Assembly (NCBI RefSeq): GCF_016863435.1
Contig: NZ_BOOW01000018.1
Span: 1 to 64,000, forward strand
DNA from: Sinosporangium siamense
GTDB lineage: Bacteria > Actinomycetota > Actinomycetes > Streptosporangiales > Streptosporangiaceae
Direction of reading: 5' to 3'
Length of the DNA stretch: 64,000 nt
Below the pieces are notes generated by a model. That model did not search any database, had not been told where the DNA came from, and saw only the letters and a list, made by a program, of their open reading frames with translations. This document shows, in pieces, positions 8,304 to 16,770 of this stretch (position 1 is its first letter; each line of letters starts with the position of its first letter). The position numbers were made by a program, and so were the translations under genes.

Positions 8304-9578
8304 TTACTTCAGGAGCTGGCCCTTGTCTCCGACGATGCGGGACGACTGGATGCCGTTCGCCTTGCTGTAGACCCCGTGCGTCTCACCGTCGAAGTACGGC
8401 GAGCTGATGTGGTCCACGCGGTTGTTGGCGTCCTGGTCGTGGAAAACGCTGGTGACGCCGTTGATGTAGCCATAACGCTTGGTGTTGTCGTAGCGGATCA
8501 CCCACGGGCCGCCGTCGGCGCCGCCGGTCATCGCGCACTTAAGCGCCACGTGGTCGGCGACCTTGTAGTCGCTGATCTTGTAGGTCTTCGCCAGCGGCTT
8601 GCCGGTGCAGAACTTCGGCGTCACACCGGTGAACGGCTTGTCGCCGTCCGGGTGCGGCGACCCCGGGTAACCGAAGGCGATGACCGGCTCGCCGATCTTC
8701 TGGTTCCAGGCGAAGCCGAGCGCGCCGACCGCCGAGGCCAGGCTCCCGGTGTCCTTGGCCGCGCCCACGATGTAGCGGTTGCGGTAGTAGGCCGAGCCCT
8801 TGGTCCAGTAGTCGCCGGGATACTTGGCGGCGCCCTCGTTGTACTGCTCCTGAGCGGTCTTGCCGCCCGGGATGTCGATGATCTCCTCGGAGTAGGAACG
8901 CTTGACGCCGTTCCACTCGGAGTAGTCCTTCCGGTCGACGTCCTTGGCGCCGATCTCGGAGAAACCGTTGTAGACCGCGACGAACGCGTAGTCCTGGTCG
9001 TAGTCCTCGTAGACGTCGAGCGCGTAGGAGGTGACCGCCTGCTTGCCGACGTAGATGCCGTAAGGGGCCTTGCCCTGGTAGTACGAGGGAACGAAGACCC
9101 AGCGGTCCAGGACGTCCTTGTTGCCTTCCATGTCGTATACGCAGTGCCCGGCGGTGGCGACCAGGTTGCCGTAGCGCGACTGGACGGACGCGCCGGAACA
9201 CCAGCGGTACTCGCCCTTATGGTCGACGAAGAAGACCTTGCCGATGGTCCTCGGCAGGTTGACGTTCTTGACCTTGGCGGTCGTGGCCGGCTTCGGGCCG
9301 ATCATGCCTGGCTTGCCGTCGGTCACGTCACCGCTGCTGCGAACCAGCTTGGTGACGTCCTTGGCGTCCCAGACATACTCCTGGGCCTTCCTCATGGCCG
9401 CGCCGTTGGCGTCCAGCCAGAAGCGGGCTGCGCCGTACGCCTCGGCGGGGGAGGAAAGCAGGAGGTCGGAGGCGTAGGCGGGGGACGCCTGCGCGGGGCC
9501 GCCGAATGCGGAGGCGGCGAGTACGGCTGTCGCCGCCAGGGCGCCTAGGGGGAGTAGGCGCTTGGCACGGTTGGACAC
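8304..9578 (-). CDS. Secreted trypsin-fold protein, catalytic Ser replaced by Asp
   Basis: 424 residues with a Sec signal peptide (MSNRAKRLL, hydrophobic core, cleavage after AQAS). The trypsin/glutamyl-endopeptidase-like fold is recognisable: WCSGAS, the His motif NLVATAGHC, and the Asp motif DQDYAFV. At the serine motif GxSGGP the codons read GGC GCC GAC GGC GGC CCG TGG, that is G-A-D-G-G-P-W, so the nucleophile is Asp. Both disulfide pairs seen in the family are kept (WC..GHC and FCTG..LKCAM). It is probably exported and catalytically dead, or chemically altered. It is the last of three related genes on this strand (see 9717-11255 and 11655-12839). Confidence 0.85.
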   Translation of the reverse strand: MSNRAKRLLPLGALAATAVLAASAFGGPAQASPAYASDLLLSSPAEAYGAARFWLDANGAAMRKAQEYVWDAKDVTKLVRSSGDVTDGKPGMIGPKPATTAKVKNVNLPRTIGKVFFVDHKGEYRWCSGASVQSRYGNLVATAGHCVYDMEGNKDVLDRWVFVPSYYQGKAPYGIYVGKQAVTSYALDVYEDYDQDYAFVAVYNGFSEIGAKDVDRKDYSEWNGVKRSYSEEIIDIPGGKTAQEQYNEGAAKYPGDYWTKGSAYYRNRYIVGAAKDTGSLASAVGALGFAWNQKIGEPVIAFGYPGSPHPDGDKPFTGVTPKFCTGKPLAKTYKISDYKVADHVALKCAMTGGADGGPWVIRYDNTKRYGYINGVTSVFHDQDANNRVDHISSPYFDGETHGVYSKANGIQSSRIVGDKGQLLK

Positions 9579-9630
9579 GGCAACTCTCCAGGTGCTGTGA
9601 AGAAGTCTTGCGGCTTTACCCCAGAAAAGG

Positions 9631-9662
9631 CCGTGGGGCCCGGCAGATGCCGAGCCCCACGG
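9631..9662 (-). terminator. Terminator after the middle protease-like gene
   Basis: CCGTGGGGC pairs with GCCCCACGG with an inner GGCA/TGCC helix. On the minus strand it is followed by CCTTTTC, and on the plus strand by TTTTT. It sits 55 bases after the stop at 9717 and before the next start at 9578, so the three protease-like genes are likely separate transcripts. Confidence 0.75.
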
Positions 9663-9716
9663 TTTTTAGCGCTTTGGTTCGAACCCAGGGTTTGGACCCC
9701 TGCGTCCGGGCGGCGA

Positions 9717-11255
9717 CTACTTGAGCACTTCGCCGTTCGGGCCGACGATCTTGCCGGACCAGAGAGCAGCAGCCTTGTCGTAAACGCCCTTGGTCTCACC
9801 GTCGAAGTAGGCCGAGGCCACGGTGTCCCAACGCTCGTTCTTGTCGGTGTCACCGATGACGCCGGTCACACCGTTGATGTAGCCGAGACGCTTGGCGCTG
9901 GTGTAACGGTAGATCCAGGGACCACCGTCAGAGCCACCGGTCAGGGCGCCGCTCTTGATGCCGACGAGCTCCTCGGCCTTCAGGCTGAGAGCCGTAGCCT
10001 TGACGGTCTTGCCGTACGCCCACTTGAGCACAGTGCCGCTGTAGGGACGGTTGCCGTCGGGGTGCTCGCCACCCGGGTAGCCGAAGACGAAGACCGGGAT
10101 GCCCAGCTTCTGGTTCCAGGCGAAGCCCTGCGAACCAACGTTGCTGTGCAGGGTGCCACGGTCGACAGCCTTGCCGATGACGTACTTGTCGATGTACCAC
10201 TCGGCGTCGGCACCGGGCTTCACCCACTGCTTCACGAAGTAGTGGCTGATGAAGTAGTTGCCCTTGCCGTCCGTGGACTTGGTGCCGCGCGGCTTGTCCT
10301 TGTCGGCCTTCTTGTCGTCAACGTGGGCCTTGTACTGGGCCTCGGTGACGGGCTCGTTGACCACGTAGGCCTGCGCACCAGGCTTGTGCACTTCCGGCTT
10401 GTCGGTCGTGGCGTCGTACACCGACTTGATGACTTCCTTCGGAGCGTAGACCGCACCGGGGTAGTCGGGGCCAACCGGAGCCGGGTCAACCTTGGACTTG
10501 TACTCGCCAGTCCCGCCCTTGGCCAGCCACTCGTCGTAAGCCTTCTGGTCGACCTTGACCTTGTCGATCCACTTGTCGCCGATCCACTTGTCGTAGTCGG
10601 CCTTGCTCACAACCTGCTTGTCGCCCAGCGAGAAGCCGTTGTAGACGTTGACGAACGCGTAGTTCTTGTCAAAGTCCTCGTAGACGTCGAAGTCGTAGTG
10701 GGTGAAGGCCTGCTTACCCACGTAGACGCCCCAGGGAGCCTTGCCCTGGTAGTAGCCCGGGATGAAGATCCACTTGTCCAGGACGTCCTTGTTGCCGTCC
10801 ACGTCGTAGACGCAGTGGCCGGCGGTGGCAACCAGGTTGCCGTACTTGGACTGGATGGACGAGCCGGTGCACCAGTAGGCCTTGCCATCCTTGAGGAAGA
10901 ACACCTTACCGGTGGTCTTCGGCAGGTTGACGTTCTTGACCTTGGAGGTCGGCGCAGTCGACTGGCCGATCAGACCGGGCTTGCCGTCCGAAGCCGGAGC
11001 ACCGGAGGAGCCCAGCGTGTGACGCTTGACGGCCTTGTAGTCAAAGGCGTACTGCGTCGCGCGCTTGAGGTCGTCGCCCTGGGACTTCAGCCAGAACTCG
11101 GCGGCGCTGTAAGCGACGGCCGGGTTGGCGGCGAGCTGGTCGGTGGCGACCACGGGGGCGGCGGAAGCGGGGGCGGCCAGGCCGGCGCCGATCATCGCGG
11201 CGGCGGCGATGGTGCCACCCAGGGGCAGAACCAGGCGCTTAACTCGGGTGTTCAT
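9717..11255 (-). CDS. Secreted trypsin-fold pseudoprotease with large insert
   Basis: 512 residues with a Sec signal peptide ending in PASAA. It is closely related to the product of 8304-9578 (shared NLVATAGHCVYD, KNVNLP, FGYPGG, YFDGET). The His motif is intact, but the Asp motif reads DKNYAFV (codon AAC, Asn) and the serine motif reads G-S-D-G-G-P-W (codon GAC, Asp). The two Cys of the C-terminal disulfide seen in both relatives are also missing (LKWAYG and IKSGAL). An extra ~90-residue Lys/Asp-rich segment (~residues 225-330) separates the two barrels. The reading frame is clean and codon use is strongly biased, so the gene looks maintained, probably as a binding or inhibitor-like protein. 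Confidence 0.85.
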   Translation of the reverse strand: MNTRVKRLVLPLGGTIAAAAMIGAGLAAPASAAPVVATDQLAANPAVAYSAAEFWLKSQGDDLKRATQYAFDYKAVKRHTLGSSGAPASDGKPGLIGQSTAPTSKVKNVNLPKTTGKVFFLKDGKAYWCTGSSIQSKYGNLVATAGHCVYDVDGNKDVLDKWIFIPGYYQGKAPWGVYVGKQAFTHYDFDVYEDFDKNYAFVNVYNGFSLGDKQVVSKADYDKWIGDKWIDKVKVDQKAYDEWLAKGGTGEYKSKVDPAPVGPDYPGAVYAPKEVIKSVYDATTDKPEVHKPGAQAYVVNEPVTEAQYKAHVDDKKADKDKPRGTKSTDGKGNYFISHYFVKQWVKPGADAEWYIDKYVIGKAVDRGTLHSNVGSQGFAWNQKLGIPVFVFGYPGGEHPDGNRPYSGTVLKWAYGKTVKATALSLKAEELVGIKSGALTGGSDGGPWIYRYTSAKRLGYINGVTGVIGDTDKNERWDTVASAYFDGETKGVYDKAAALWSGKIVGPNGEVLK

Positions 11256-11531
11256 TACAGCTCCTTGCGCTGATGTGGGGCGCCTCTTGCGTCCCAGGCG
11301 TCAGTAAAGGGATAGCCAGGACCATACAGTCCTGATCTTGAAAACTGGAACCCGCTTCGCGCAGAAACGTCGGCCCCTAAGGGCCTGTGACCGTTTCGTG
11401 ATGTTTAAAGTGGCTCTTTACCTGTCCTGGGGTTTCGGAGGGTGAGGACAGTTTTCCCAGATCGCGGGAAGGTTGTGAAAGGTGTGACGTATGAGAGGTA
11501 AGGGGGCGTATACGGTGCGTGACGTCGCTGA

Positions 11532-11547
11532 TGTGACGCAGATCACA
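11532..11547. promoter_or_regulatory. Perfect CRP-type box in gene-free stretch 11256-11654
   Basis: TGTGA-CGCAGA-TCACA matches the CRP consensus at all 10 defined positions. It lies 277 bases upstream of the pseudoprotease start at 11255 and downstream of the active protease gene, so control of the former is possible but distant. The rest of this ~400-base stretch holds only the presumed promoter of the 9717-11255 gene and the hairpin at 11601-11630. Confidence 0.5.
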
Positions 11548-11600
11548 TCGCCAAGATGGCACCGAATCGGCGCGGCCCACGTCTAACGCGCCCGAAAGCC

Positions 11601-11630
11601 GAGAGCCCCGGCGAAAACGCTGGGGCCCTC
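11601..11630 (-). terminator. Hairpin downstream of the intact serine protease
   Basis: A 13-bp imperfect stem (GAGAGCCCCGGCG with CGCTGGGGCCCTC, loop AAAA) 25 bases after the stop at 11655. A short CTTTC follows on the minus strand. Confidence 0.6.
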
Positions 11631-11654
11631 ATACGCACGAGATGCGAAGAAACG

Positions 11655-12839
11655 CTACGGAAGGGCGATTTTCTCAGCGTGGCGGTAGGCCGCCAGCGTG
11701 TAGGCGCCGAAGTAGCTCGACGAGATCGCGTCGAATCTCCCGTCGACCTTCAGGTTCCAGCTGAGGCTGTTGATCCCGTTGAGGAAGCCGCTGCCGGTTG
11801 CCGGGTTGTAGTCGACGACCCACGGCCCGCCGCTCGCGCCGGCGGAGAACATGCAGTTGCCGATCATCAACCCGTTGTTGAGCAGGTAAGTGGGGGACTT
11901 CGTCACCGTCGTGCGTCCCGAGCACACGTGAACGGTCCGCCCGTTGAAGGGGCGGCTGCCGTCGGGCTGCGGTCCCGAGGGATAACCGAAGGTCTGGGTC
12001 TGGTTGCCGGCACCCCGCGAGGTAAGCACCTTCAGCCCGCCCACCTTGTCCTGCAGCCTGCCGACCTCAGTGCGCTTGTATGTCACGGCGCCCTTGGCGT
12101 CCTTCTGCTCCGACCAGGTGAAGCCCTTGTGCACTGTGACGAAGGCGTAGTCGTGGTCGTAGTCGCCCTTGCCGGGGAAGTCCTCATGCATGGTCAGCGT
12201 GTGCCCGACGTAGATCCCGCCCTCGATCCCGCTCTCCGGGCTGGGAATGAAGATCCAGTACTGCGCCGCCTCGTAGCGCCGCACGTCATATGCGCAGTGG
12301 CCGGCGGTGGCGACCAGGCTCCGGTTCTTGGCCTCGACGGAGGTCGCCGAGCACCAGTACTCCTTGTTGTTGAACTTGAAGAAAACCTTGCCGACGGTCT
12401 TCGGAGTGATCGGGGCGCTCCCCTTCGCCGGCATGCCTGCACCGACGCTCGTGCCCGCCTCGGCGAGGCTCGGGGTGGCGGGCTTGGTGGGTGCCGGGGT
12501 GGAGGCCGTAGGAGAGGACGTCGGCCCGACCTTGGCTCCCGGGCCTGCGGGCGTGTAGCTCTCCGCGCGCTTGATGCGCTCCGGCTGCCAGTACTGCGCG
12601 ACCTTCTCCCGCTCCGCGGCGGTCTTCGCGAGCGCGACCGTGAAGAGCTTGGTCTCCGTCGTGTCGAACGGCGGAGCCACCGTGCTGTGGGCCGCGAGCG
12701 CGGTCTTGCCCTCCGTCGGGAGTGTGCCCATGGCGTTCGCCGGGAATGCGCTCACGGCGAGCACGCTCGCACCCATGAGGCCGCAGAGCGCGGCCAGGAA
12801 GCGCCTCACCGGGGGGAACACGAGGGCCATACCTTTCAT
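11655..12839 (-). CDS. Secreted trypsin-like serine protease, triad intact
   Basis: 394 residues. A signal peptide (residues ~1-36, ending FPANA) is followed by a Ser/Thr/Pro-rich linker (~100-125). The S1-type domain has His in SLVATAGHC, Asp in DYDHDYAFV and Ser in GASGGPWVV, so all three catalytic residues are present. Cys pairs WC..GHC and VCSG..NCMF are kept. It resembles secreted glutamyl-endopeptidase-like proteases of Streptosporangiaceae. It is the only intact enzyme of a local family of three genes plus a relic and may be the ancestor type. Start uncertain between the first ATG and one three codons later. Confidence 0.85.
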   Translation of the reverse strand: MKGMALVFPPVRRFLAALCGLMGASVLAVSAFPANAMGTLPTEGKTALAAHSTVAPPFDTTETKLFTVALAKTAAEREKVAQYWQPERIKRAESYTPAGPGAKVGPTSSPTASTPAPTKPATPSLAEAGTSVGAGMPAKGSAPITPKTVGKVFFKFNNKEYWCSATSVEAKNRSLVATAGHCAYDVRRYEAAQYWIFIPSPESGIEGGIYVGHTLTMHEDFPGKGDYDHDYAFVTVHKGFTWSEQKDAKGAVTYKRTEVGRLQDKVGGLKVLTSRGAGNQTQTFGYPSGPQPDGSRPFNGRTVHVCSGRTTVTKSPTYLLNNGLMIGNCMFSAGASGGPWVVDYNPATGSGFLNGINSLSWNLKVDGRFDAISSSYFGAYTLAAYRHAEKIALP

Positions 12840-13159
12840 GGTCGTTGGGGGTTACGCAACTGTAAGGGGTGATTTTTCCAGATCAACATGGATCCGGATA
12901 GCTTGATGGAGTGATCCGGTTTGAGTCCGTTACCTGATCAAGCTTGTCTTTTCCCTGATAAGACGTCTGTGAAGGGATGGCGAGATCGGATTAGTGCGAT
13001 CTCTCCCTCTCTTAACTGTGCGCTTTTTGCCGCCTGCCCAGAGTGACCATTACGACGATTCAAGCATCGTTTTGGCTGTTCAGGGGCGTGGCCGGGGTCT
13101 GGTCGCCGACCGGAAAAATCATATTGATCGTTTCCGGTTTCCTGTCGAGGGCTTCGGCG

Positions 13160-13345
13160 TCCGCGGGGTGGCCGCGTACTTGTAGATGCCCTACGTGCCA
13201 CCGTCGAAGTACGCAGTTGTGGCCCTGCCGTCGCGCTTGTTTCCGGCGCCTTCGCGGGTGAGAGAGATCACTTCGCGGGGGTATGCGTTGTGCTTAGCGC
13301 CCGACTAGTTCATCGGGAACGATCCACCGGGAACATGCACCTGAG
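13160..13345 (-). pseudogene. Decayed C-terminal relic of a fourth trypsin-fold paralog
   Basis: Read on the minus strand, this stretch gives AYFDGGT-stop-GIYKYA, matching SAYFDGETKGVYDKA at the C-termini of the neighbouring proteins. The preceding 29 residues align without gaps to GYINGVTSVF... of the 8304-9578 product, with Y, V, S, N, R and YFDG shared, and an upstream GGSFP..AK segment fits GGPW..AK at the same spacing. Two in-frame stops are present and the serine motif is damaged. It fills part of the ~850-base gap 12840-13689, in which no other gene is recognisable. Confidence 0.6.
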
Positions 13346-13689
13346 CAGTGGCTTGCCGTTCTCAGCCGCTCATGGTGCTCCTCGGTGCATCAGTGGTGGT
13401 GGCCTCGCCGTACCGGCCGTGGAGCGCCCAAGGGACACCACAATTACACGAAGAGGTAGAAGTGACCGTAACAGCGTGATCATTCGTATATGGTCACAAA
13501 TCAGACAGGGGGCGCTAGCGATACAACTTTGTTATCGAAACGAGGGAACCGATCTTCGTGTGCGTGCGTCCAACGGCCCTTCCGGTAGGGATGGGCCCTG
13601 CGGACGACAGGTGTCTCACCCGCCGGTCATGGAATTTGAGGTCAGGCTCACGGTGCAATAAGGGACACTCCCCGCGACAGGAACATGAC

Positions 13690-14603
13690 GTGGCCGTCGA
13701 CGCAGATGACATCGTCCAGGCGGAGCCCCCCGGCGGCGGGCCTCGGCGATGGATCGGCCTTGCCGTACTCTCCGTGCTCATCGCCGTGCCCGCCGTGGCG
13801 CTGATCGTCGACTACGAGCCGCTGCCGCCGGCGCCGGTCGCCCCCACCGCCACGCCGGTGAAACGTGCGGCGACGCCCCCCAACGAGATCTATCCGAAGA
13901 TCAGGAAGGTGGGGAAGCGGGAGGTCGTGCGCGTCGTCTTCCCCGACGGCAGGCGGGCCGAGATCTCCTACCCGGCGAGGTTCCCCGTCGCCTCTTTAGG
14001 GGTGTCGCCCGGTTTCCGTGAGGCGATGCTGGGAGACGACAGGTTGACGCGCAGGGTCATCATGGCCCCGCAGTGGGGGCAGCTCCCACTCATCACGCAG
14101 GCGGGGAAACTACGCGACCTCACCGATACGTCGCCCTTTATCCGTCGTCCAGCACGCAATACACCTACTCCCATAAAGGGCATGTGCTGGTCTTCACCTT
14201 CGGCCCGTGGTCGCTCGTGATGCAGGACGACGTCGAGGGCCTCGACTTCGACCAGCGCATGACGTGGGCCCGTTCCCTGCGCGGTGAGGTCGACCGTGAC
14301 GGCTGGCTGACGTTGTCCGCCGAGCCCCCGCTCACCCTGCGCGACGCCAAGAGCTCCAGCCTGCGCGGCCCTCACCTGGTCTTCGCCGACCGGCACCGGG
14401 CGCTCGCCCTGATGCCACATGAGTCCTGCGCCCGCTTCGGCGACCTCAGTCGTCTGCCCTTCCGCGACCGGCCCGGCGCCATAAGCCGCCTGGGGCCGGA
14501 GTTCGACAAGATCTTCTGCCGAGGGGACTATCTGGTGTGGGTCACCGGTGATCCGGAATACACCGAGGGCCTGCGCAAGGGGTTCCGGATCACTCCAAGG
14601 TGA
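13690..14603 (+). pseudogene. Membrane-anchored protein, broken by a -1 frameshift
   Basis: The first frame runs from GTG 13690 (AGGAA upstream) through an N-terminal transmembrane helix (WIGLAVLSVLIAVPAVALIV) and a Pro/Ala stretch, then reads KVGKREVVRVVFPDGRRAEI until about 14128. There the sensible reading continues one base back in another frame as YVALYPSSSTQYTYSHKGH to the stop at 14603. The join, near CTCACCGATACG, would be repaired by one extra base. The intact product would be ~300 residues, mostly extracellular. Family not recognised. A sequencing error is an alternative to true inactivation. Confidence 0.65.
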
Positions 14604-14644
14604 CGCGACACAGATGAAGTGGGCGCAAGCCGTACAAGCCCTTT

Positions 14645-15430
14645 CTAATGCGGGTGCAGGATGTCGCGGATGCGGTCCGTCGTCTCCTCAAGCACGGCGC
14701 GCACCTCCGCCACCATCTCGGGCGACAGGTGCTCAGCGTCGGCATCGCGGCGCACGACCGCCACGAAATCCGCGAGCGCGGTGCCGAGCTCGAGGTCGAG
14801 CCGCTCATGCGGGGCCTTTGCCCCACCCAGCTGGGCCCAGATGTCGTCCCAGACGCGTCGCCACTCGTAGCCCTGCCGACCGGCCTGCGACTGCCAGGCC
14901 TTCACCCGTTCGACCCATTCGTCACGCTCTGAGCGGTGCCGTTTCTTGATGCGCTCCCACTCGGTCTTCTGCTCCTCGCCCACGCGCTTCAGCTCCTCCT
15001 TCTGCTCTCGCCAGGTGCCGCGGGCGGTGTCGGAGCTTTCCCGCCTGATCTCCTTGGCCATGTGCGTGAGCTCGTCACGGAGCGAGCGCACTGTCGCGCG
15101 CACGTCCTCCTTGACCTCGCGGGCGATGTCGCGGACCGAATCGGAGATCTCCTGCTCGAGCTCGTCGAGTTCCTCTCCCCGCGCCTGCAACTCGGCGCGG
15201 CCGCGGTCGGTGATGGAGAAGATCTTCTTGCCGTCGGCCACCTCGTGAGTGACCAGACCTTCCTCCTCCAGCCTCGCCAGACGCGGATAGATCGTGCCGG
15301 GCGACGGCGAGTAGACGCCGAGGAATCGGTCCTGGAGCAGCCTGATCACCTCGTAGCCGTGTCTTGGGCTCTCCTCCAGCAGCTTGAGAAGGTAGAGCCG
15401 GAGTCGTCCGTGGGCGAAAACTGGGCTCAT
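14645..15430 (-). CDS. PadR-family transcriptional regulator with long coiled-coil tail
   Basis: 261 residues. The N-terminal PadR winged helix is clear (LLKLLEESPRHGYEVIRLL ... SPGTIYPRLARLEEEGLV). Residues ~90-200 are a highly charged helix rich in Glu/Lys/Arg, followed by a compact C-terminal domain. The start overlaps the stop of the upstream DUF4097 gene (ATGA), so the two are co-translated. PadR proteins usually repress their own operon; direct repeats upstream of the operon at 16267-16303 are candidate operators. Confidence 0.88.
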   Translation of the reverse strand: MSPVFAHGRLRLYLLKLLEESPRHGYEVIRLLQDRFLGVYSPSPGTIYPRLARLEEEGLVTHEVADGKKIFSITDRGRAELQARGEELDELEQEISDSVRDIAREVKEDVRATVRSLRDELTHMAKEIRRESSDTARGTWREQKEELKRVGEEQKTEWERIKKRHRSERDEWVERVKAWQSQAGRQGYEWRRVWDDIWAQLGGAKAPHERLDLELGTALADFVAVVRRDADAEHLSPEMVAEVRAVLEETTDRIRDILHPH

Positions 15431-16224
15431 CGCTCTTCTCCCTTGAGCAGTGTGATGTCGCCGGACATCGTGATCGCGCTGAGGGAGGCCATGCCTCCCC
15501 CTAGACGTCCGGACAATGTGCGGTTGGCGGGCTTGGCGGCGTTGCCCAAGCCGTCGAAAGCGGTGTCGAGCCGCCCCGAGGTCGATCGCAGGGTGACATC
15601 GGTGTTCACCTCGTGGGGAAGGCGCACCACCACCGACCCCGAGACGCTGTTGAGCGTGACATGCCCTGTGGGCGCGAGGTCCAGGTCCGCGGTGATCCGC
15701 CCGGAGACGGTGTTCGCCCGCAGGCGGCGCGGCATCCCGTCGGCGACCGTGAGATCACCCGCGACACTCGTGAAGTAGAGGTCGCCCGTGAGGAAGCGGC
15801 TCTCCACCGAACCGGAAACCGTCTCGGCGTGCACATCGCCGCTGACGCCGTCGAGGACGATCTCACCGTTGACGCTTTTGACGTTCGTACGGTTCTCCAG
15901 CCCGGTCACCACCGCCGAGGCCGAGATCACCCCAACGCGCACCAGGCAGGACTTCGGCACCGTGAGCGAGAGCGTGGTCGACCGTGTGCCGGAGCGCAGC
16001 CAGCCGAGGATGCCGTCCCAGGAAAGGTCGGTGTAGGCCACCGTGAGGGTGCCGTCCTCCTCATGCGTGACGGTGAGCGGGGGTGAGCCCACCTCGCTCA
16101 CCTCCAGCGCAGGTGGCCCGTCGCTCGCCAGCACGGCGACTCGACCGGCCACGATCCGCACGTTGAGGGCGTTGACGGTTTCGAACGTAAACTGGCCCGG
16201 TTTGTCTACCGTCCACTGAGGCAT
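15427..16224 (-). CDS. DUF4097-family beta-repeat protein
   Basis: 265 residues. The repeated short motifs VNGEIVLDGVSGDVHAETVSGSV, TVSGRITADLDL and LNSVSGSVVVRL are typical of the DUF4097/DUF4098 right-handed beta-helix-like repeat. No signal peptide or membrane segment is seen. Function unknown, but pairing with a PadR regulator is common in actinomycetes and suggests an envelope-stress or toxin-response module. ATG chosen at MPQWTVDKPG with AAGGACG upstream; 14 extra codons upstream are possible. Confidence 0.85.
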   Translation of the reverse strand: MPQWTVDKPGQFTFETVNALNVRIVAGRVAVLASDGPPALEVSEVGSPPLTVTHEEDGTLTVAYTDLSWDGILGWLRSGTRSTTLSLTVPKSCLVRVGVISASAVVTGLENRTNVKSVNGEIVLDGVSGDVHAETVSGSVESRFLTGDLYFTSVAGDLTVADGMPRRLRANTVSGRITADLDLAPTGHVTLNSVSGSVVVRLPHEVNTDVTLRSTSGRLDTAFDGLGNAAKPANRTLSGRLGGGMASLSAITMSGDITLLKGEER

Positions 16225-16266
16225 GGTCCGTCCTTCATCCCTGACGCGTATCCATCTATACAACAC

Positions 16267-16303
16267 GATATGTCGCGTCTGAGGAAAATCAAGATGTATC
16301 GCG
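16267..16303. promoter_or_regulatory. Direct repeats, candidate PadR operator
   Basis: GATATGTCGCG (16267-16277) and GATGTATCGCG (16293-16303) agree at 9 of 11 positions and lie 26 bases apart in the 5' region of the DUF4097-PadR operon. A TATAGAT element on the minus strand nearby may be the -10 box. Inferred only from placement. Confidence 0.4.
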
Positions 16304-16502
16304 TTTCGCTATAAGGGTTGGCGCAGTACGCGGCAGGTGCTCGAGGGCAGCGGATGAGGGTGCGGCAGGTGGTCGGGGCGGGGATACGGCAGTATCCCCG
16401 GCGAGCCTTGCTAGCGTTCCCGAGCAGCTTCCCCAGCGCCCCAGCCCCGCCACCCACAGGATGGGCCGGCAACGGAAGCCCAGCAAGCCCGAGCTTTCCC
16501 CC

Positions 16503-16685
16503 TCAGTCCTCTTCGTCGTCGTCGTCCAGCCGGGCGAGCCAAGTGGCCAGCCGCTCGACCGGAGTCTCAAACTCCGGATTGAGGTCGACGAACTCGCGCA
16601 GCCGCTCGGCCAGCCAGGACACGCTGACCTCTTCCTGGCCGCGCCGTTCGACCAGCTCCTCGATGCCCCGATCGGTGAAGTACAT
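16503..16685 (-). CDS. DUF6104-family small protein
   Basis: 60 residues starting MYFTDRGIEELVERRG and ending in an acidic DDDDEED tail. This is the conserved micro-protein found next to the 2-oxoglutarate dehydrogenase E1 gene in many Streptomyces and relatives. The ATG has a perfect AAGGAGG site. No function is established for the family. It follows kgd on the same strand, but a terminator lies between them, so it probably has its own promoter or depends on read-through. Confidence 0.88.
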   Translation of the reverse strand: MYFTDRGIEELVERRGQEEVSVSWLAERLREFVDLNPEFETPVERLATWLARLDDDDEED

Positions 16686-16724
16686 GGGCGAGAACCTCCT
16701 TGAAGCCCTGACATGAAATTGAAA

Positions 16725-16757
16725 AGGTCCCCCGCGCGGGCGAATCGCGGGGGACCT
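16725..16757 (-). terminator. Rho-independent terminator of kgd
   Basis: A perfect 12-bp stem AGGTCCCCCGCG/CGCGGGGGACCT, followed on the minus strand by TTTTC, starting 14 bases after the kgd stop. Confidence 0.85.
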
Positions 16758-16770
16758 CTCACCTAATCGA

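Noticed and set aside
9670-9700. tRNA-like T-loop (GGTTCGAACC) near 9676
   Set aside because: A T-arm could form, but no matching acceptor stem, anticodon arm or D-arm lies at the right distance on either strand.
9597-11273. 558-codon open frame antisense to the middle protease-like gene
   Set aside because: Val/Leu/Asp-rich repetitive translation and no ribosome site; the minus-strand gene has a signal peptide and family motifs.
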